64,000 nucleotides of DNA from Metallyticus violacea (GCA_030762175.1 CM060846.1:181324541-181388540); one strand, 5' to 3'; positions 24,540 through 35,936 are shown, numbered from the stretch's first letter. Notes: generated by a model from the sequence alone, not told the origin. Numbers and translations: made by a program.

Positions 24540-24860
24540 GCAGGAGAGCTATAGGGTTGGAAGCAGAACGGTCTCATGATAAGTGGACACATTATCATGA
24601 GAGAGGATACATCACACGTAAACGTGGTAGCGGAAGACGGAAGGTGTCAACACCACATCAAGCTACGTTGTTGTTGGAGACATCGCTTTCCGTTTCACAC
24701 CTCCATAATGCTTATGACAGGATTCCATGTCTCTTGTAGAGCAAGCCAAAAAAGACTTTCGTGTTGGAGGGCAACTAACATGTTCTGGAAGACCAGAAAG
24801 TGACCATGCAGCCTTTTGTCACATGTTTTGCGAGAATCCATAGCATTGTACATTCTTTGA
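24540..24860 (+). pseudogene. Tc1-like transposase N-terminal fragment (probable)
   Basis: The plus strand reads W-T-H-Y-H-E-R-G-Y-I-T-R-K-R-G-S-G-R-R-K-V-S-T-P-H-Q (from about 24,580), which fits the 'GxxxRKxGSGRP...T..' end of the paired HTH of Tc1 transposases. Downstream text in shifted frames (NAYDRIPCLL and similar) could be the rest of the DNA-binding domain. No DDE domain or TIR was found. Called from the HTH tail pattern only. Confidence 0.5.
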
Positions 24861-24978
24861 TGAGAAGGTGTTTGCAAACTGCAGCTGAAGCCCAAAACTT
24901 TTTTTTTTCATTCCAAGGATTAGACCATTTGCCTGCATTCATAATAAATCTTTCCGTTGCCTTAGAGGTTACCCAACA

Positions 24979-24989
24979 TTATTTTATTA

Positions 24990-25048
<59 letters not shown>

Positions 25049-25240
25049 GATTTATTTAGGGACGCGCTTTAATAGCTCAGGTCATCAGCGTCCCATTCAA
25101 CTCAGGTCGTGAAACGACCGACAAATTTTGCTCAGAGACTTCTCTTTCAGCCTTGAGGTTCTTTTTCGCTCCGTAAATGTACGACAAGGAACCCACGGTT
25201 TTACTTCCCTTCTGAAGGAAGCCATACTTAGGATTTTATT
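24979..25240 (-). repeat. Retroelement 3'-end fragment with (AAT)n tail, copy 1
   Basis: On the minus strand: TCGTACATTTACGG, then AAGAACCTCAAGGCTGAAAG, TCTCTGAGCAAAA, GGGACGCTGATGACCTGAG and CCCTAAATAAATCAA, running directly into about 70 bp of (AAT)n (24,979-25,049 on the plus strand as ATT). The same series is seen on the plus strand at 38,734-38,889. A shared series that ends in a simple repeat is what is expected of the 3' end of a non-LTR element. It has an extra 30-bp piece containing the palindrome GGTCGTTTCACGACC. Confidence 0.7.
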
Positions 25241-25322
25241 CTCCCAATGGTTTGTATACTAATCTCAATTTTGTGCATATTGTTACCCATTCTATTTATA
25301 TTATCTAATTTCTTATACCATT

Positions 25323-25385
25323 TGTCCCAAAATTAGACCGACAAACTTAAGGATAGGATAAATTATCGTTTTAAAGCACTTTTAG
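25323..25385 (+). repeat. Terminal inverted repeat (left) of the split transposon
   Basis: Pairs with 32,786-32,845. Core AGACCGACAAA is identical at both ends. Confidence 0.82.
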
Positions 25386-25684
25386 TTAAGGTAGCCAAAG
25401 GTTACTACTTTTCGTTTGAGTGTAATAAAGTTAGTCATTATTTGGATGATTATACAGCAAGAAGTTTGAGTAATCCGACATGTAAAAATGAATAAATAAA
25501 TTCAATAATAAAAAAGTATTAATTTGATCCAAGAACAAGATTACAGAAAGGGGAGGATAACAGAAACAAAACCAATAAAATTCAAATTCTTAAGCTGTTT
25601 CTGAAGTGGAAATTATCACCATTTTTCTGAAACAAATAGGTACTTCATTCTCAACCGAAAGCACATGCTAGAGCACAGAACCAT

Positions 25685-25698
25685 TCACTTCCAGACAA
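25685..25698 (+). repeat. Target-site duplication of LINE copy B (left)
   Basis: TCACTTCCAGACAA, identical to 31,572-31,585. Confidence 0.92.
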
Positions 25699-26139
25699 CC
25701 CATCATGGCCCAATTTTTTGGGTACGGGGCGTAGCGACCGCGAGGCACCCGAGCTGCTCCCTCAGGTCCGCGCTCAGCGTGTTTGACTCCTTTTTATTTC
25801 GCCTCTTTTATTGTTTTATTTGTCCTACTTCCGTGTTCTTTGTCTGATGGGTGCCCCCGTATTTGACGCGGTAAAATGTGACTGGGTAACGGCATAAATC
25901 CCAGCACAGGGTTATTATGTAGGACAGGAGCGTATCCCCTGGTAAAGGCCAGGCCCGGGGCGGGCCATTGCATGAGCTGTTAAACTTCCTGGAGGCGATT
26001 GGGTCCCTTTGTCAAAAAACAGGAAGGTGTGACCCTGAGGTTACTTTGTTCAGGCCAGGGCCAGTAACCTAAGCCGTGGTGGCGTCCAGGAAGCAGCCTG
26101 CCATCAGAGACAGTTGCAATGGTGAAGGAATAAATCGCT
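25699..26139 (+). promoter_or_regulatory. LINE copy B 5' UTR (internal promoter expected)
   Basis: GC-rich compared with the flanks and conserved among copies A, B and C (for example GGCGTAGCGACC, CAGGCCAGGGCCAGTAACC). Full-length I-type LINEs carry an internal pol II promoter here. I see no specific element that proves it. Confidence 0.45.
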
Positions 26140-27171
26140 ATGGTACTGGAAAACAATTCTTTACATTTTAAACATAAAAGAGTTGACGTAAAAGAAGTAT
26201 GCGAGAAGTCTTTCCCTCGATACTTGGTTATTAGCCGTACAGAAGAGAGCCAGTCGTTTACGACCATAAATCCATTCAAGATTCAGAAGGGCTTTGATGC
26301 CATAGCTGGACCCGTTAAGTCCTGTACCCGTCTACGCAACGGATCACTTTTGGTGGAGACACTTGGCCTGTCTCAAAGCAACTCATTGCTCAAGGCGACG
26401 CTACTACACGGTTATCCCGTCCGTGTTGAGAAGCATATGACAATGAATTCGTCGCGAGGAGTTGTTACCACCAATGTTCTAAACGGAATGTCCGACCCGG
26501 AAATCCAGACCTCTCTGGAAGAACAAGGGGTCACCACTGTTTATCGTGTACAGGCAAGGAAAGAGGGGTAATTACAGCCGACCCGCAATCTTTTCCTCAC
26601 CTTTGACAGGGTCGAATTGCCACAGAGGATAAAGGCGGGCTACGAGTTGATAGAAGTGCGACCATATATCCCGAGCCCATTGCGATGTTTTCAGTTTCAG
26701 CGTTTTGGACACACTCGCATATCCTGTAAAAGTGCCGTTTACATCTGTGCAACCTGCGGTCAAGCAAGTCACGAGGGAGCATGTCCATCCGCTCCTGTGT
26801 GCGTCAACTGCCGCGGTGAACATCCAGCCTCGTCCCGCGATTGCCCTCGTTTTCGAGAGGAGCGCTGTATCCAGGAGATCCGGGTGAAGGAAAAACTCTC
26901 CTTTACTGAAGCCCGGAAGCGATTCCAATCTCGCCAACCTGTCGTGCCTAAGACCGGCACCTACAGCGCAGCATCTTCTTTTGAGCCCAAGAAGTGCAAT
27001 AGTATTACGCAGACCTGCGATCTAGTCTTTACACGGGTCCAAACTACACCTAGTTCTCCAAAGCGCTCTACCGTGAAGCCCAAAGCGCTTGTTTTTAATG
27101 GCCCTGAGTTCAGGACCATTAAGTTCAGGACGAGTTTTACGCGAACATATTTTTTAAAGTCGTCAACTTAG
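26140..27171 (+). pseudogene. LINE copy B ORF1 (gag-like)
   Basis: Encodes the RNA-binding ORF1 protein. The start MVLENNSLHF at 26,140 is preserved in copy A. One nonsense TAA at 26,569-26,571 splits two blocks that lie in the same frame (26,140-26,568 and 26,572-27,168). The CCHC region covers about 26,690-26,845. In the first knuckle (CFQFQRFGHTRISC) the second Cys is Phe, so it could not bind zinc; the second (CATCGQASHEGAC) and third (CVNCRGEHPASSRDC) are intact. A stop at 27,169-27,171 removes the Ser/Pro/Arg tail, which remains legible to about 27,310. Confidence 0.87.
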
Positions 27172-27392
27172 GTAGAGAAGAAAAAGAGCCTTTCTCCTCC
27201 TCGGAGATCCCGCTCCCATGATGGGAGCAAACCCGCTAGGTGGTCTCCGTCGCCGCCTATACCCACATTCAACCGATTCCAGGTGTTGAACCACCGAGCC
27301 CCACGCGATTGAAAAAAGGACGTTTAATTCGCCCTGGACCGTCCAAAAAGTAAGGTGGTAACATTTTTAGCTTCTTTTTTCAAATTTTAACA

Positions 27393-30300
27393 ATGGCTAT
27401 CCTTTCGTGGAATGTGCGTGGTCTCCGTAGTCGAAGACCTGACCTCCAGTTAATTTTACGCTCTACTCCGCTTGTGTGTCTCCAAGAGATCAAACTTCGC
27501 CCACAAGATTTTTTTAATTTACGCGGTTACTCTTCGGTGATATTTGATCTCCCTCCCGTAGATGGCACTCCCGCTCACGGCGGAGTTCTAATTTTTATTC
27601 GCCAACATGTATACAGTACTTCATTACAGCTCCGGACTCCTTTACAAGCTGCTGCAGCTACAGATCCATTTTCTGGACTTTGTATTTCTGTCTGCACAGT
27701 TTATTTACCTTCGTCCGGCACCATCACCACAGTTGACCTGGACGATCTTCTGTCTCAGGTACCACTCCCTGTCTTAATTTTGGGAGATTTTAATGCACAC
27801 CATCCCCTATGGGATTCCACCACGGAGTGTGCAAGGGGTAGCCTTTTAGCTGACGTTTTGCTACGTCACAATCTTATACTTCTCAATACTGGTTAACCTA
27901 CCTTTCTCTCTGACAGCACTCATAGCTTTTCGCACTTGGACTTATCCATTTGTTCTGCCTCACTTGATGTACATTTCACCTGTCACGTCATCGCGGATTC
28001 ATATTCCAGTGACCACTTTCCGTGTCAGATCCGTGTACTCTCATCAAACGCGCATTCACAATGCGCGCCAAAATGGCTCATTGAAAAGGCGAATTGGCCT
28101 CTCTTTCGATCTTTGGCCGAATTTTCAGGGTGTGAATTTCCATCTATCGACATAGCGATCGAGCACCTCCGTACGGTCATCATAACAGCCGCAGATCAGG
28201 CTATTCCCCGGTCGTCTTGTCATCCCAGACGCTTACCGGTTCCCTGGTGGACCGATGAATGCCGGGATGCATTGGGTGCACGCCGAGATGCTCTCCGAGA
28301 ATTTCGTCGCCACCCTACTTCAGCAAATATGATTTGGTATAAACAACTTCGCGCCAAATTCCGCCGAGTCATTAAGGATAGCAAAAAGGCTTCTTGGATT
28401 CCTTTACCTCTTCTTTTAACCGCACAACGCCTTCATCCGTAGTTTGGGAACGGCTACGCCACGTTGGCGGCAAACCAAGGTCTACACATATACTCGGTCT
28501 TAGGATTTTAAATCGAGTGCTCACTACTCCGACTGTCGTCGCCAATGCTTTAGGACGAACTTTCGCTGATGTTTCGAGCTCAGCCAATAACCCGGCTTCA
28601 TTTCGCGCATTAAGGGAGCAGGTTGAGAGGAAAGGTTTGTCATTTGCCTCTGACCATCAGGAGAGCTACAACGTTCCTTTTACCGCCAGGGAACTGGAGC
28701 ATGCCCTTTCTACCTCTCGACATTGCGCGCCGGGGCCAGATGACATTCGTGTTGCTATGTTGCAGCATTTATCAACAGAAGGCAAAGCTTTTTTATTACG
28801 AATTTTTAATTTTATTTGGTGTCATGGCACATTTCGTAACGCTTGGCGATTGGCCACCGTCATTCCTATACCTAAGCCTGCAAAGGACCCACATCTTCCT
28901 TCCAGTTACCGTCCGATTTCCCTCACCAGCTGCGTATGCAAGGTGTTGGAACGCATTATTAACGGGGGCTTATGTGGTGTTTGGAGTCGAGACATCTATT
29001 GACGAACGCTCGTGCGGTTTTCGTCGTCACCGCTCCTCTCTCGACTATCTCGTATCTCTTTCGACCTACATAATGGACGGTTTTATTCGGAAGTGCCAAA
29101 CGGTTGCTGTTTTTTGTCTGGAGAAAGCGTATGATACCTTCTGGAGAGGCGGTATCCTCCGAACGCTTCACGTTTGAAACATACGTGGGCGGATGTCTGA
29201 TTTTATTCAGGAATTTATGAAAGACCGCGTTTTTAATGTTCGCGTGGGATCAGTTTTATCATCTAATTTTATTCAAGAGAACGGTGTACCTCAGGCTCAG
29301 TACTTAGTTGCACACGGTTTGCCATTGCCATTAACTCTATCATCGAGTGTTTACCGCCAGGAATACAATCGTCGTAGTTTGTAGACGATTTTGCCATCTC
29401 ACGGGTTCCGTTTCTCCGGAGAGAAGACCGTCTGCATGAACTTCTGGCGAACAAGGAGTATCCTCCACCTTCGCTCCATCTTGGCCCAGACGCACTCTCT
29501 TTCGCAGACGAAGTTAGGTTCCTTGGCTTGGTGTTCGATAGGAAATTATGCTGGTCATCGCATATAGCACAACTCAGAGGCAAGTGTGAACGTTCTCTTT
29601 GCATTTTACGTGTTTTAAGTGGCACATCTTGGCGAGCTGAACTAACTGTTCTTTTACGCTTTTATCGCTCACTCATCCTTTCGAAACTGGATTATGGCTG
29701 TATGGTTTACGGATCAGCGCGAACTTCTGTCCTTCGTCGCCTTATTCCGATTCATCACCGGGGTATCCGTGTTGGCATTGGAGCATTCTCCACCAGTCCT
29801 GTGCTGAGTTTATGTGCGGAGTCTGGAGAACCTCCGTTGTTTTATCGTAGGGATGTTTTACTGGCTGCGTACGGTTGTCGCTTAGCTGCGCAACCTCGTC
29901 ATCCCACGAATGGGCCGTTTTTTAATGTGTCTTTTGATCGTTTTTATGCTGCTCGGTCCTTTACTCCTAAGCCTGCTGGCTTTCGTTTTCGGGAGATTTT
30001 AGGGACGTTGGACTTTGAGTTACCCGCTTTTTTCTTCGCCGTGGAAACTTCTTCTCCCCCCTGGATTTTAGCAGAGACCCCCGTTCATCTTGGGCTTACG
30101 TCCTGTCCGAAATCTTCGACCGCAGCACATATTATTCGTTGTTCTTTTGGCGAGATCAAATCCTCTTTTAATGGCTGGAATTTTATATATACCGTCGGCT
30201 CTAAATGTGACAGGTGTAGGATGTGCTTTTGTTTTTAATGGGGCAAGTTTTGGGTATTGTCTTAACGTTGCGACATCTATTTTTATGGCCGAGCTTTATG

Positions 30301-30985
30301 CTATTTATCGGGCGATTTTATTTATTTCCGATCAGGGGCTAGGGAACAGTGTTATATGTTCCGACTCTTTGAGTGCCATTTTAAGTTTTAGAAATATGTA
30401 CAACCTGCACCCTCTTGTACAGATGGTCCAGAATGTAGTATTAACCCTTTTCGACCCTGGCCTAAGGGTAACACTCCTATGGGTGCCTGGGCACGTCGGA
30501 GTCCCAGATAATGAGGCCATAGATGTTTCAGCAAAATCCGCTCTTTTAGACCCTGCTGAGTACGAGCAGCGTTTTTATTTCGGGGATCTTATACATTCTT
30601 TACGTAGAGCCATTCTTCCGCGGTGGCGCGAGGAGTGGGAATTACTCCCAACTAATAACCTCCGTGAATGTAAATCCGCCCCTTTTAACTGGTCGACATC
30701 TTCTCGCGCTGTTCGTCGCGAAGAAGTAATTTTAGCTCGTCTTAGAAGTGGGCATTGCCATTTTAGTCACTCTCACCATTTTAATGGTCAACCCCTCCAG
30801 CTTGCTCTCACTGTGACCACCCCTTTACCGTGCATCACATTTTAATTGATTGTCATCATCTGACAGCTTTTAGAAAAAGCCTAGGTTTGCCCTCCTCTAT
30901 TGAGCACTTACTTGCAGATTATGTGGTTGCTGTTGAGCGTGTCCTCCGTTTTATCCGTGTTTGTGGTTTTTGGAGCAAGGTGTGA
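27393..30985 (+). pseudogene. LINE copy B ORF2 (endonuclease-RT-RNase H)
   Basis: Starts MAILSWNVRG at 27,393. Endonuclease motifs: LSWNVR, CLQEIKL (normally QETK), LGDFNAHHPLW and SDHFP. RT: YRPISLTSCVCKVLERI near 28,900. The block with the first catalytic Asp reads VFCLEKAYD, lacking the Asp. The FADD block near 29,390 is truncated, and about 80 bp after it are missing relative to copy C. RNase H: TVGSK in place of TDGSK (Asp to Val), then AELYAIYRA, CSDSLSAIL, VPGHVGVPDNEAID. The conserved ending RVCGFWSKV* is at 30,985. Stops include TAA at 27,894-27,896; frameshifts occur near 28,400, 29,000, 29,200 and 30,100. Enzymatically dead. Confidence 0.9.
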
Positions 30986-31480
30986 GGTTTTATCTTTTTA
31001 CCATTGACGGTATTTTTAGACTCTTTTAAGACTGTTGTTTTTTCAGCTTTTGCTGAATCGTGTTAACTAGTCTTTCATTGTTGTTTTGGACATTACCCTT
31101 GTTATTTATTCTGGGGTTTTATTGTTACCATTTTCATCTTTTATAGGACTGGTTTGTTTTCAGCTCTTGCTAATTTGTTTTCGTAGCGGTCTTTGTTTGT
31201 TGACCATATTACCCTGTGTTTGCTTTGGGGATTTATTGCTACGATTTTAGTGCATTAGAGGACTGTTGTGTTTTTCCGCTCTTGCGGCTGAGTTTTAGTA
31301 ACACCCTTATGTTTGTGGCGCCGTATACCCTTGTTATTTGTTCTTGGGTATAAATTTTATTGCACAAGTGCTACTGTTAGTTCATTATGCGCAGGATTTG
31401 CGTTCTTTGTGTATTTATTTTTTTTTATTTCTCACACAGTACTTGATGTGTTTAGGCGCTAATGGCCATAGCAGTTTTGC
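30986..31480 (+). repeat. LINE copy B 3' UTR with three ~116-bp tandem units
   Basis: Units begin with AAGACTGTTGT- or AGGACTGGTT-like sequence. Each contains a 12-nt hairpin: CAGC-TTTT-GCTG at 31,044-31,055, CAGC-TCTT-GCTA at 31,161-31,172 and CCGC-TCTT-GCGG at 31,276-31,287. Spacings are 117 and 115 bp. Units also share a motif like CCCTTGTTATTT followed by GGGTTTTATTGTTACCATTTT. Probably recognised by the element's own RT; that role is inference. Confidence 0.8.
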
Positions 31481-31571
31481 GCCCTTAAGCAATAATAATC
31501 ATTATCATCATCATCATCATCATCATAGATGTTGTTCGCCCCTTAAACAAAAATCATCATCATCATCATTA
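31481..31571 (+). repeat. LINE copy B simple-repeat tail, duplicated
   Basis: CGCCCTTAAGCAATAATAAT runs into (CAT)n, then a second diverged version (TTCGCCCCTTAAACAAAAAT followed by CATCATCATCAT) precedes the target duplication. The terminal ~45 bp therefore appears twice. Confidence 0.75.
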
Positions 31572-31585
31572 TCACTTCCAGACAA
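31572..31585 (+). repeat. Target-site duplication of LINE copy B (right)
   Basis: TCACTTCCAGACAA, identical to 25,685-25,698; directly follows the CAT-repeat tail. Confidence 0.92.
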
Positions 31586-32471
31586 AACGCGCATTAACGT
31601 GTCTAACTCTCTCAAAGATGCCAAGAATGTTCTAATTGTATAGACTACAATATCTTCTACGGAATCAACAGAAGTTTCGTAAACAAGAAACTTTATGTGT
31701 CCCCACAACAGAAATCAAGAGGATTAAGATAAAGCAACGGAGACACCCCGATCTATTCAGTGACGGCCGTGTGTATCTGTCAGATGACGGCATACATAAT
31801 TGTCAAAGACAGCTGGTGCCCCATTACGTTGAAATCACATTGTACTTTCGATACTGTGATTAACAATTTCCAATAACTCGTGCAGAACTTCGCTCAAAAA
31901 CACCAGTAATTACTGCCGGTGAGTCGTCGTGGAAAAATCCATGGTCCTATCAGAAATTAATTTTTAATCCTGCCCACGCATTGTCATCAAATCTGAACTA
32001 ATATGCGCCCAAAAATATTGAGTATTTCTAAAGCCCAGACATGTGAATTGTGAGAATTAAACAATTCCTTCATGTGTGAAGCATGCATCATTCGTAAACA
32101 TCAGGTGTGTTGAAACGTCTTGTCGCTGCGCTGCTCAATTTGGTGGTACCATGCACAAAGTTTCCGTCACAATGGGTAGTTATTTTGTATAGTAGCGTAA
32201 GACATTTTGAAAATGAAACGTAGGCAACAGCTGCTCCTGTAAAATTCTACTCCCTCGACCTGAGGATTTCGTTCAGAACGCTGTCGTCCCTGACTTCTGC
32301 TTGTCTGTCTAAAGTGCTCAGTTCGCTTAGTCTGCGATCAATGCTGGCATAGATGTGGAATTCGTCGGTTTGCAAACTGTTCCCGGTAAATCCTCTGAGC
32401 CAGACTATCAATACCGTAAATCGCTACATTTGCCAAATGCATGACCACCAACTTATTTCGTTTAAATGTTC
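31586..32471 (-). pseudogene. DUF4817/DDE transposase relic
   Basis: Reading the minus strand in several frames gives: an N-terminal HTH (LAQRIYREQFANRRIPHL, near 32,400); a linker with SRSQGRQRSERNPQVE; DDE-region pieces HNSHVWA and FLIGPWIFPRRLTGSNYW (about 31,930-32,080); and WGHIKFLVYETSVDSVED (31,708-31,640), which matches the block after the last catalytic residue. The C-terminal GIFERVR piece follows. Coding then runs into the LINE target site, and a few last codons lie on the far side near 25,680. Many stops and frameshifts. Confidence 0.75.
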
Positions 32472-32785
32472 CTTCTCTGTATCGTAGACCTGAACAAACT
32501 GAGTTTGTACTCAATGGTAGACCGATAATGAGAACAAATATGCTACTACACTGCTTGGAGGTACGTAAGACACTGTGCTTAGAGAGTAAACAAATTAGGA
32601 GGAGGCAAGATACCGAGTTCAAGTAGACAAACTGAATGCAAGCAAAATAATGAGCTAAAGGAGTAATCAAATTTAGCGGTAGTGTGATACTGAACTGAAG
32701 AAGTAAACAAATTACGGGGAAACATTAATGATATAACATCTTGTTGCGTAGAAAAGAAACCTCGCAGACTATGTATTCCTCAACA

Positions 32786-32845
32786 AAATGTGCCTTAAAC
32801 ACGTTATCTAACTTATCTCAAACTTTGTCGGTCTAGTTTGGGACA
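32786..32845 (-). repeat. Terminal inverted repeat (right) of the split transposon
   Basis: Reverse complement matches 25,323-25,385 with a few mismatches and single-base gaps. Confidence 0.82.
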
Positions 32846-33115
32846 TCATATATATTTTTCTATTTCGTCATTATTGGGATTAGCATTCATTCTCTTCTGA
32901 TTTCTTCGTTGGGTATGGTGCAAGATTATTTTTCTTAAAACGTTCATTTCTGAATTCTGTATTACGCTTTGTATTTTCTTTATAGGGATCCATGTTTTAC
33001 AGACGTAAATTAGAACGGTTATCGCCATTCTTTTATTAAGTTTAATTCTCAGGTCCCTTTTGTTTAATTTGAAAATTCTGTGTATAGTGCTACATATATA
33101 TCGAAAATTGTTCAA
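32846..33115 (-). pseudogene. Non-LTR reverse transcriptase C-terminal fragment
   Basis: The minus strand reads RIKLNKRMAITVLIYVCKTW then IQNSEMNVLRKI. This is the 'Y-G-C/S-E-T-W ... AEMRFLRR' block that follows the RT domain in a widespread insect non-LTR group. No other part of the element is legible. It begins exactly at the right TIR of the split transposon, so the transposon probably inserted beside or into it. Confidence 0.6.
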
Positions 33116-35936
33116 TTTCGTTCTGAGAATTAGATTATATATTCCAGAGCAAAATAGAGACTTGACATTTCAGGACTTCACTTGATTTTGATTACATAAT
33201 GAAACAATAAAGTTTAATAATCCGTTAAAAGAATGAATTAAAAAACTAGTATTTCAAACTAAAAAACATTATCAATAATTGGAGTACAAATGCGCCTTCA
33301 GTATCATACCAGAGTTCTTGTGAACCTATAGACAAAGTTTTCAAGACCTTAATCAAGTACTTCTATGAAATTTGAATAGTAATTTTTATAAAGCAGATCC
33401 GAGTTCTAAAACGAAATACTTTACTCAAGAAAATTATAGGCGTATATTGAAGTAGACCAACATAAAGATATATAATATATTCATATGTTTATGAGTCACA
33501 CGTAAAAATGTTAGCAGTGAAAACTGATACACAATCAATATGATATTTCGGATAGCTAAGTATTTTCTTCACAGTGTACAGGGCACCTCTTTTCCACTTC
33601 TGAAACTCAAGAGGAGATCTGCACACATTGAAGGATACTTTGCTATTCAAAATATCGTGTTACTGTTTTTGCGTACACTTCACAATTTTAGCGAACCTTA
33701 TATACGCTACTCCTCAGATTGTTTCTGTTTCCTTATTTACTATGTATACATATATTCATTCATTCATCTACTTCAATACCAGCTCTTCTGAACAAAACCA
33801 TGAAAAAGGAAGGCACTATAGCTTAGTGCCGCTGATGACATTAATTATCAGAAAAGAAAATGTGCACTTTAAAAGTAGATTTAAGTACCAAATGTTTCCA
33901 AACAAAAGAACAAAAAGTTTGATAAATTAGCTGAATGACAATTAATGGAGATAATAATAAATATTAATGGGCAATAGAAGTTACCCAAGTCATTTAAATT
34001 AGTGCTAAAAGAAACAGATTTTAAGAGAAGGCCTTTCTGTTTGGTTGGTAATTTTTATAATGTAAAAGAGGATTAGTAAAAGCGACTTACAGCTTTAGAT
34101 AACTATGCTATGAACAAATGCATTAGAACCTTCAAAGTCAGGTTGCAATAAATGTATTTCATAATAGAAGTATTTTCAGCAGTAATTCAGCTAGCTGCAA
34201 CTTACAAATATATGTACATTTTTATCCTAATTGCTGCTCATGTTACTGTTGACCCCGCATATACTTACGCACAAACACCACACACATATACACAAAAATA
34301 AAAGCACACGATATTTCGAACTAGGCTCTTGTACGCGCCGCACAAGAAAGAATATTTATATTCTTTCTCTCTCCCCCTCTCCCTCCCTCTCTTTATATAA
34401 ATTTGTGCATACAGAGAGAAACGTTTTAATAATGCATCAGTGCATATATTCATTCATTATGTATATTTCATTATTTCGGAAATAGTACTACATCTCAAAA
34501 TAGTTTACTGGAAAAAGTAATGAGGTTAAATTCGAACTGAGTAGAAACATACTTCTGAAGATATATGATTTATATATACCCAGATGTCTGTATATTATAA
34601 AAGAAAACTATTCCCATAAAAATTTAAACAAAATGTTTACGTTTTAATTTAAAAATGCACCAATATAATTTTTCAACTTGAGATATAATTGATTAGTGGA
34701 CGCATCATATACTGCTTATCAATAAAATTAGCAGTAAATAATGAAAAAAACAATGTAATATGCAAATGTCATGCCTAAAAACGGGAGGAATAGGAGTTGA
34801 TCTAACATACGAGGAGTAGTAATAACATTTTATGTATCACAAAGAAAACATTATAAAACAAGAATAATGTTCATTACAGATAATAACCCATTTCCTAATT
34901 TTGCCGCAAAGTTGAATTTTCTCTTATCACGTTGACAGAAGGAGCGACAGGCGAATAGGAGGTAAATGACGGCATTGTTTGAGAAAGTGTAGGTTCGCAC
35001 TGGGATAATGTCCTGCATTTACAAGCGAGGTCGGCCAGGGAAATTCATGATAAGAAGACCGCCGTGTATCCGTAAGATGTACCACCATATGACATAGTGT
35101 TCCGGTGGAATAGGTGCTTTCAGTGTAGACAGGCTACCCTTAAAGTTGAAACTGAAAGAAGATATTGGCACGTTAGCGGGTGGGAGTGTATGGGTGATGA
35201 TGACTTTTTGATTTAATGGCCCCAAATCTGTTACGTTAATTTGAACAGGAATTGTATGGGATAATTATTATAAGGAGTGGGATAATTGGTGTGGATAAAT
35301 TAGGTTCGGTCAATTAGGAATAATTATTAAGATGTGAAAATGTGTTGAATCTGACAAGTTGAGTCCAATCTTATACCTCCGGCGCTTTAAATGCGGGCCA
35401 TTTTTAATTGGTCCAGTAATATTGATGTCCCCACTTTCATTTGACTACAGCTGCATGGATTCTAGTTGACGAAGATGCCCCAGCTGCTGTAGTCCTTTGT
35501 TATTATTCCCGGTTACAAGATAGGAATAATAATGATCTCAGGTGGTTATGCTGGTTTTATTGACCCTAGATTAATGAGGAGAAGGAGGTGAATTACTGGA
35601 GTAAATGAGTCAAGGAATAAGTAGTATACACAGTTTAAAAGTATATACTTCTAAGTCCTTACGTGTCACACCGTTCGCCAAGAGGATGTAGAAGGAATGA
35701 AATGTTAATGAATCCTCACTATTTGATTTCTTTACACCAAACAGTTAATCACTTCAACTTTCACAACAATTCTAAGCACTTTTAAATTATGTTGAAATTG
35801 AATTTAACGTAAGTATATTTACCTTCACGTGCTAGTTTTCTCTCTGCCGAAATTACACTTACTCTAACATTGTCAGCAACAGACAAAAATACACTTGTAA
35901 TAACGCGGTTTGTCCTGATGAAATTATATAGAATTG
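33116..35936. other. AT-rich region without assignable genes
   Basis: Includes a CT-rich run near 34,366-34,395. The stretch 34,930-35,230 has higher GC content and may be an old repeat. I found no supported coding region. Confidence 0.45.

Larger units (their letters stand above)
25699..31571 (+). mobile_element. I-type non-LTR retrotransposon, copy B, full length
   Basis: A 5.87-kb element bounded by a perfect 14-bp target duplication. Order: 5' UTR of about 440 bp, ORF1 (gag), ORF2 (endonuclease, RT, RNase H, C-terminal Cys/His), a 3' UTR of three ~116-bp tandem units, and a CAT-repeat tail instead of poly(A). The RNase H domain places it in the I/R1-like group rather than jockey. Both ORFs are interrupted. 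The perfect target duplication alongside many coding lesions means either recent insertion of a defective RNA or slow flank decay. Confidence 0.93.
25323..32845 (-). mobile_element. Tc1-superfamily (DUF4817/DDE-type) DNA transposon split by a LINE
   Basis: The left end reads TGTCCCAAAATTAGACCGAC. The right end, reverse-complemented from 32,845, reads TGTCCCAAACTAGACCGACA, and similarity continues for about 60 bp (to AAAGCACTTTT and AAGGCACATTTT). Between them, after removing LINE copy B and one target duplication, about 1.64 kb remains, with a degraded minus-strand transposase. The TIRs plus transposase fix both borders. The terminal TSD is unclear. Confidence 0.82.

Noticed and set aside
26572..26960. 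Minus-strand ORFs across copy B ORF1
   Set aside because: Antisense shadows of the gag frame.
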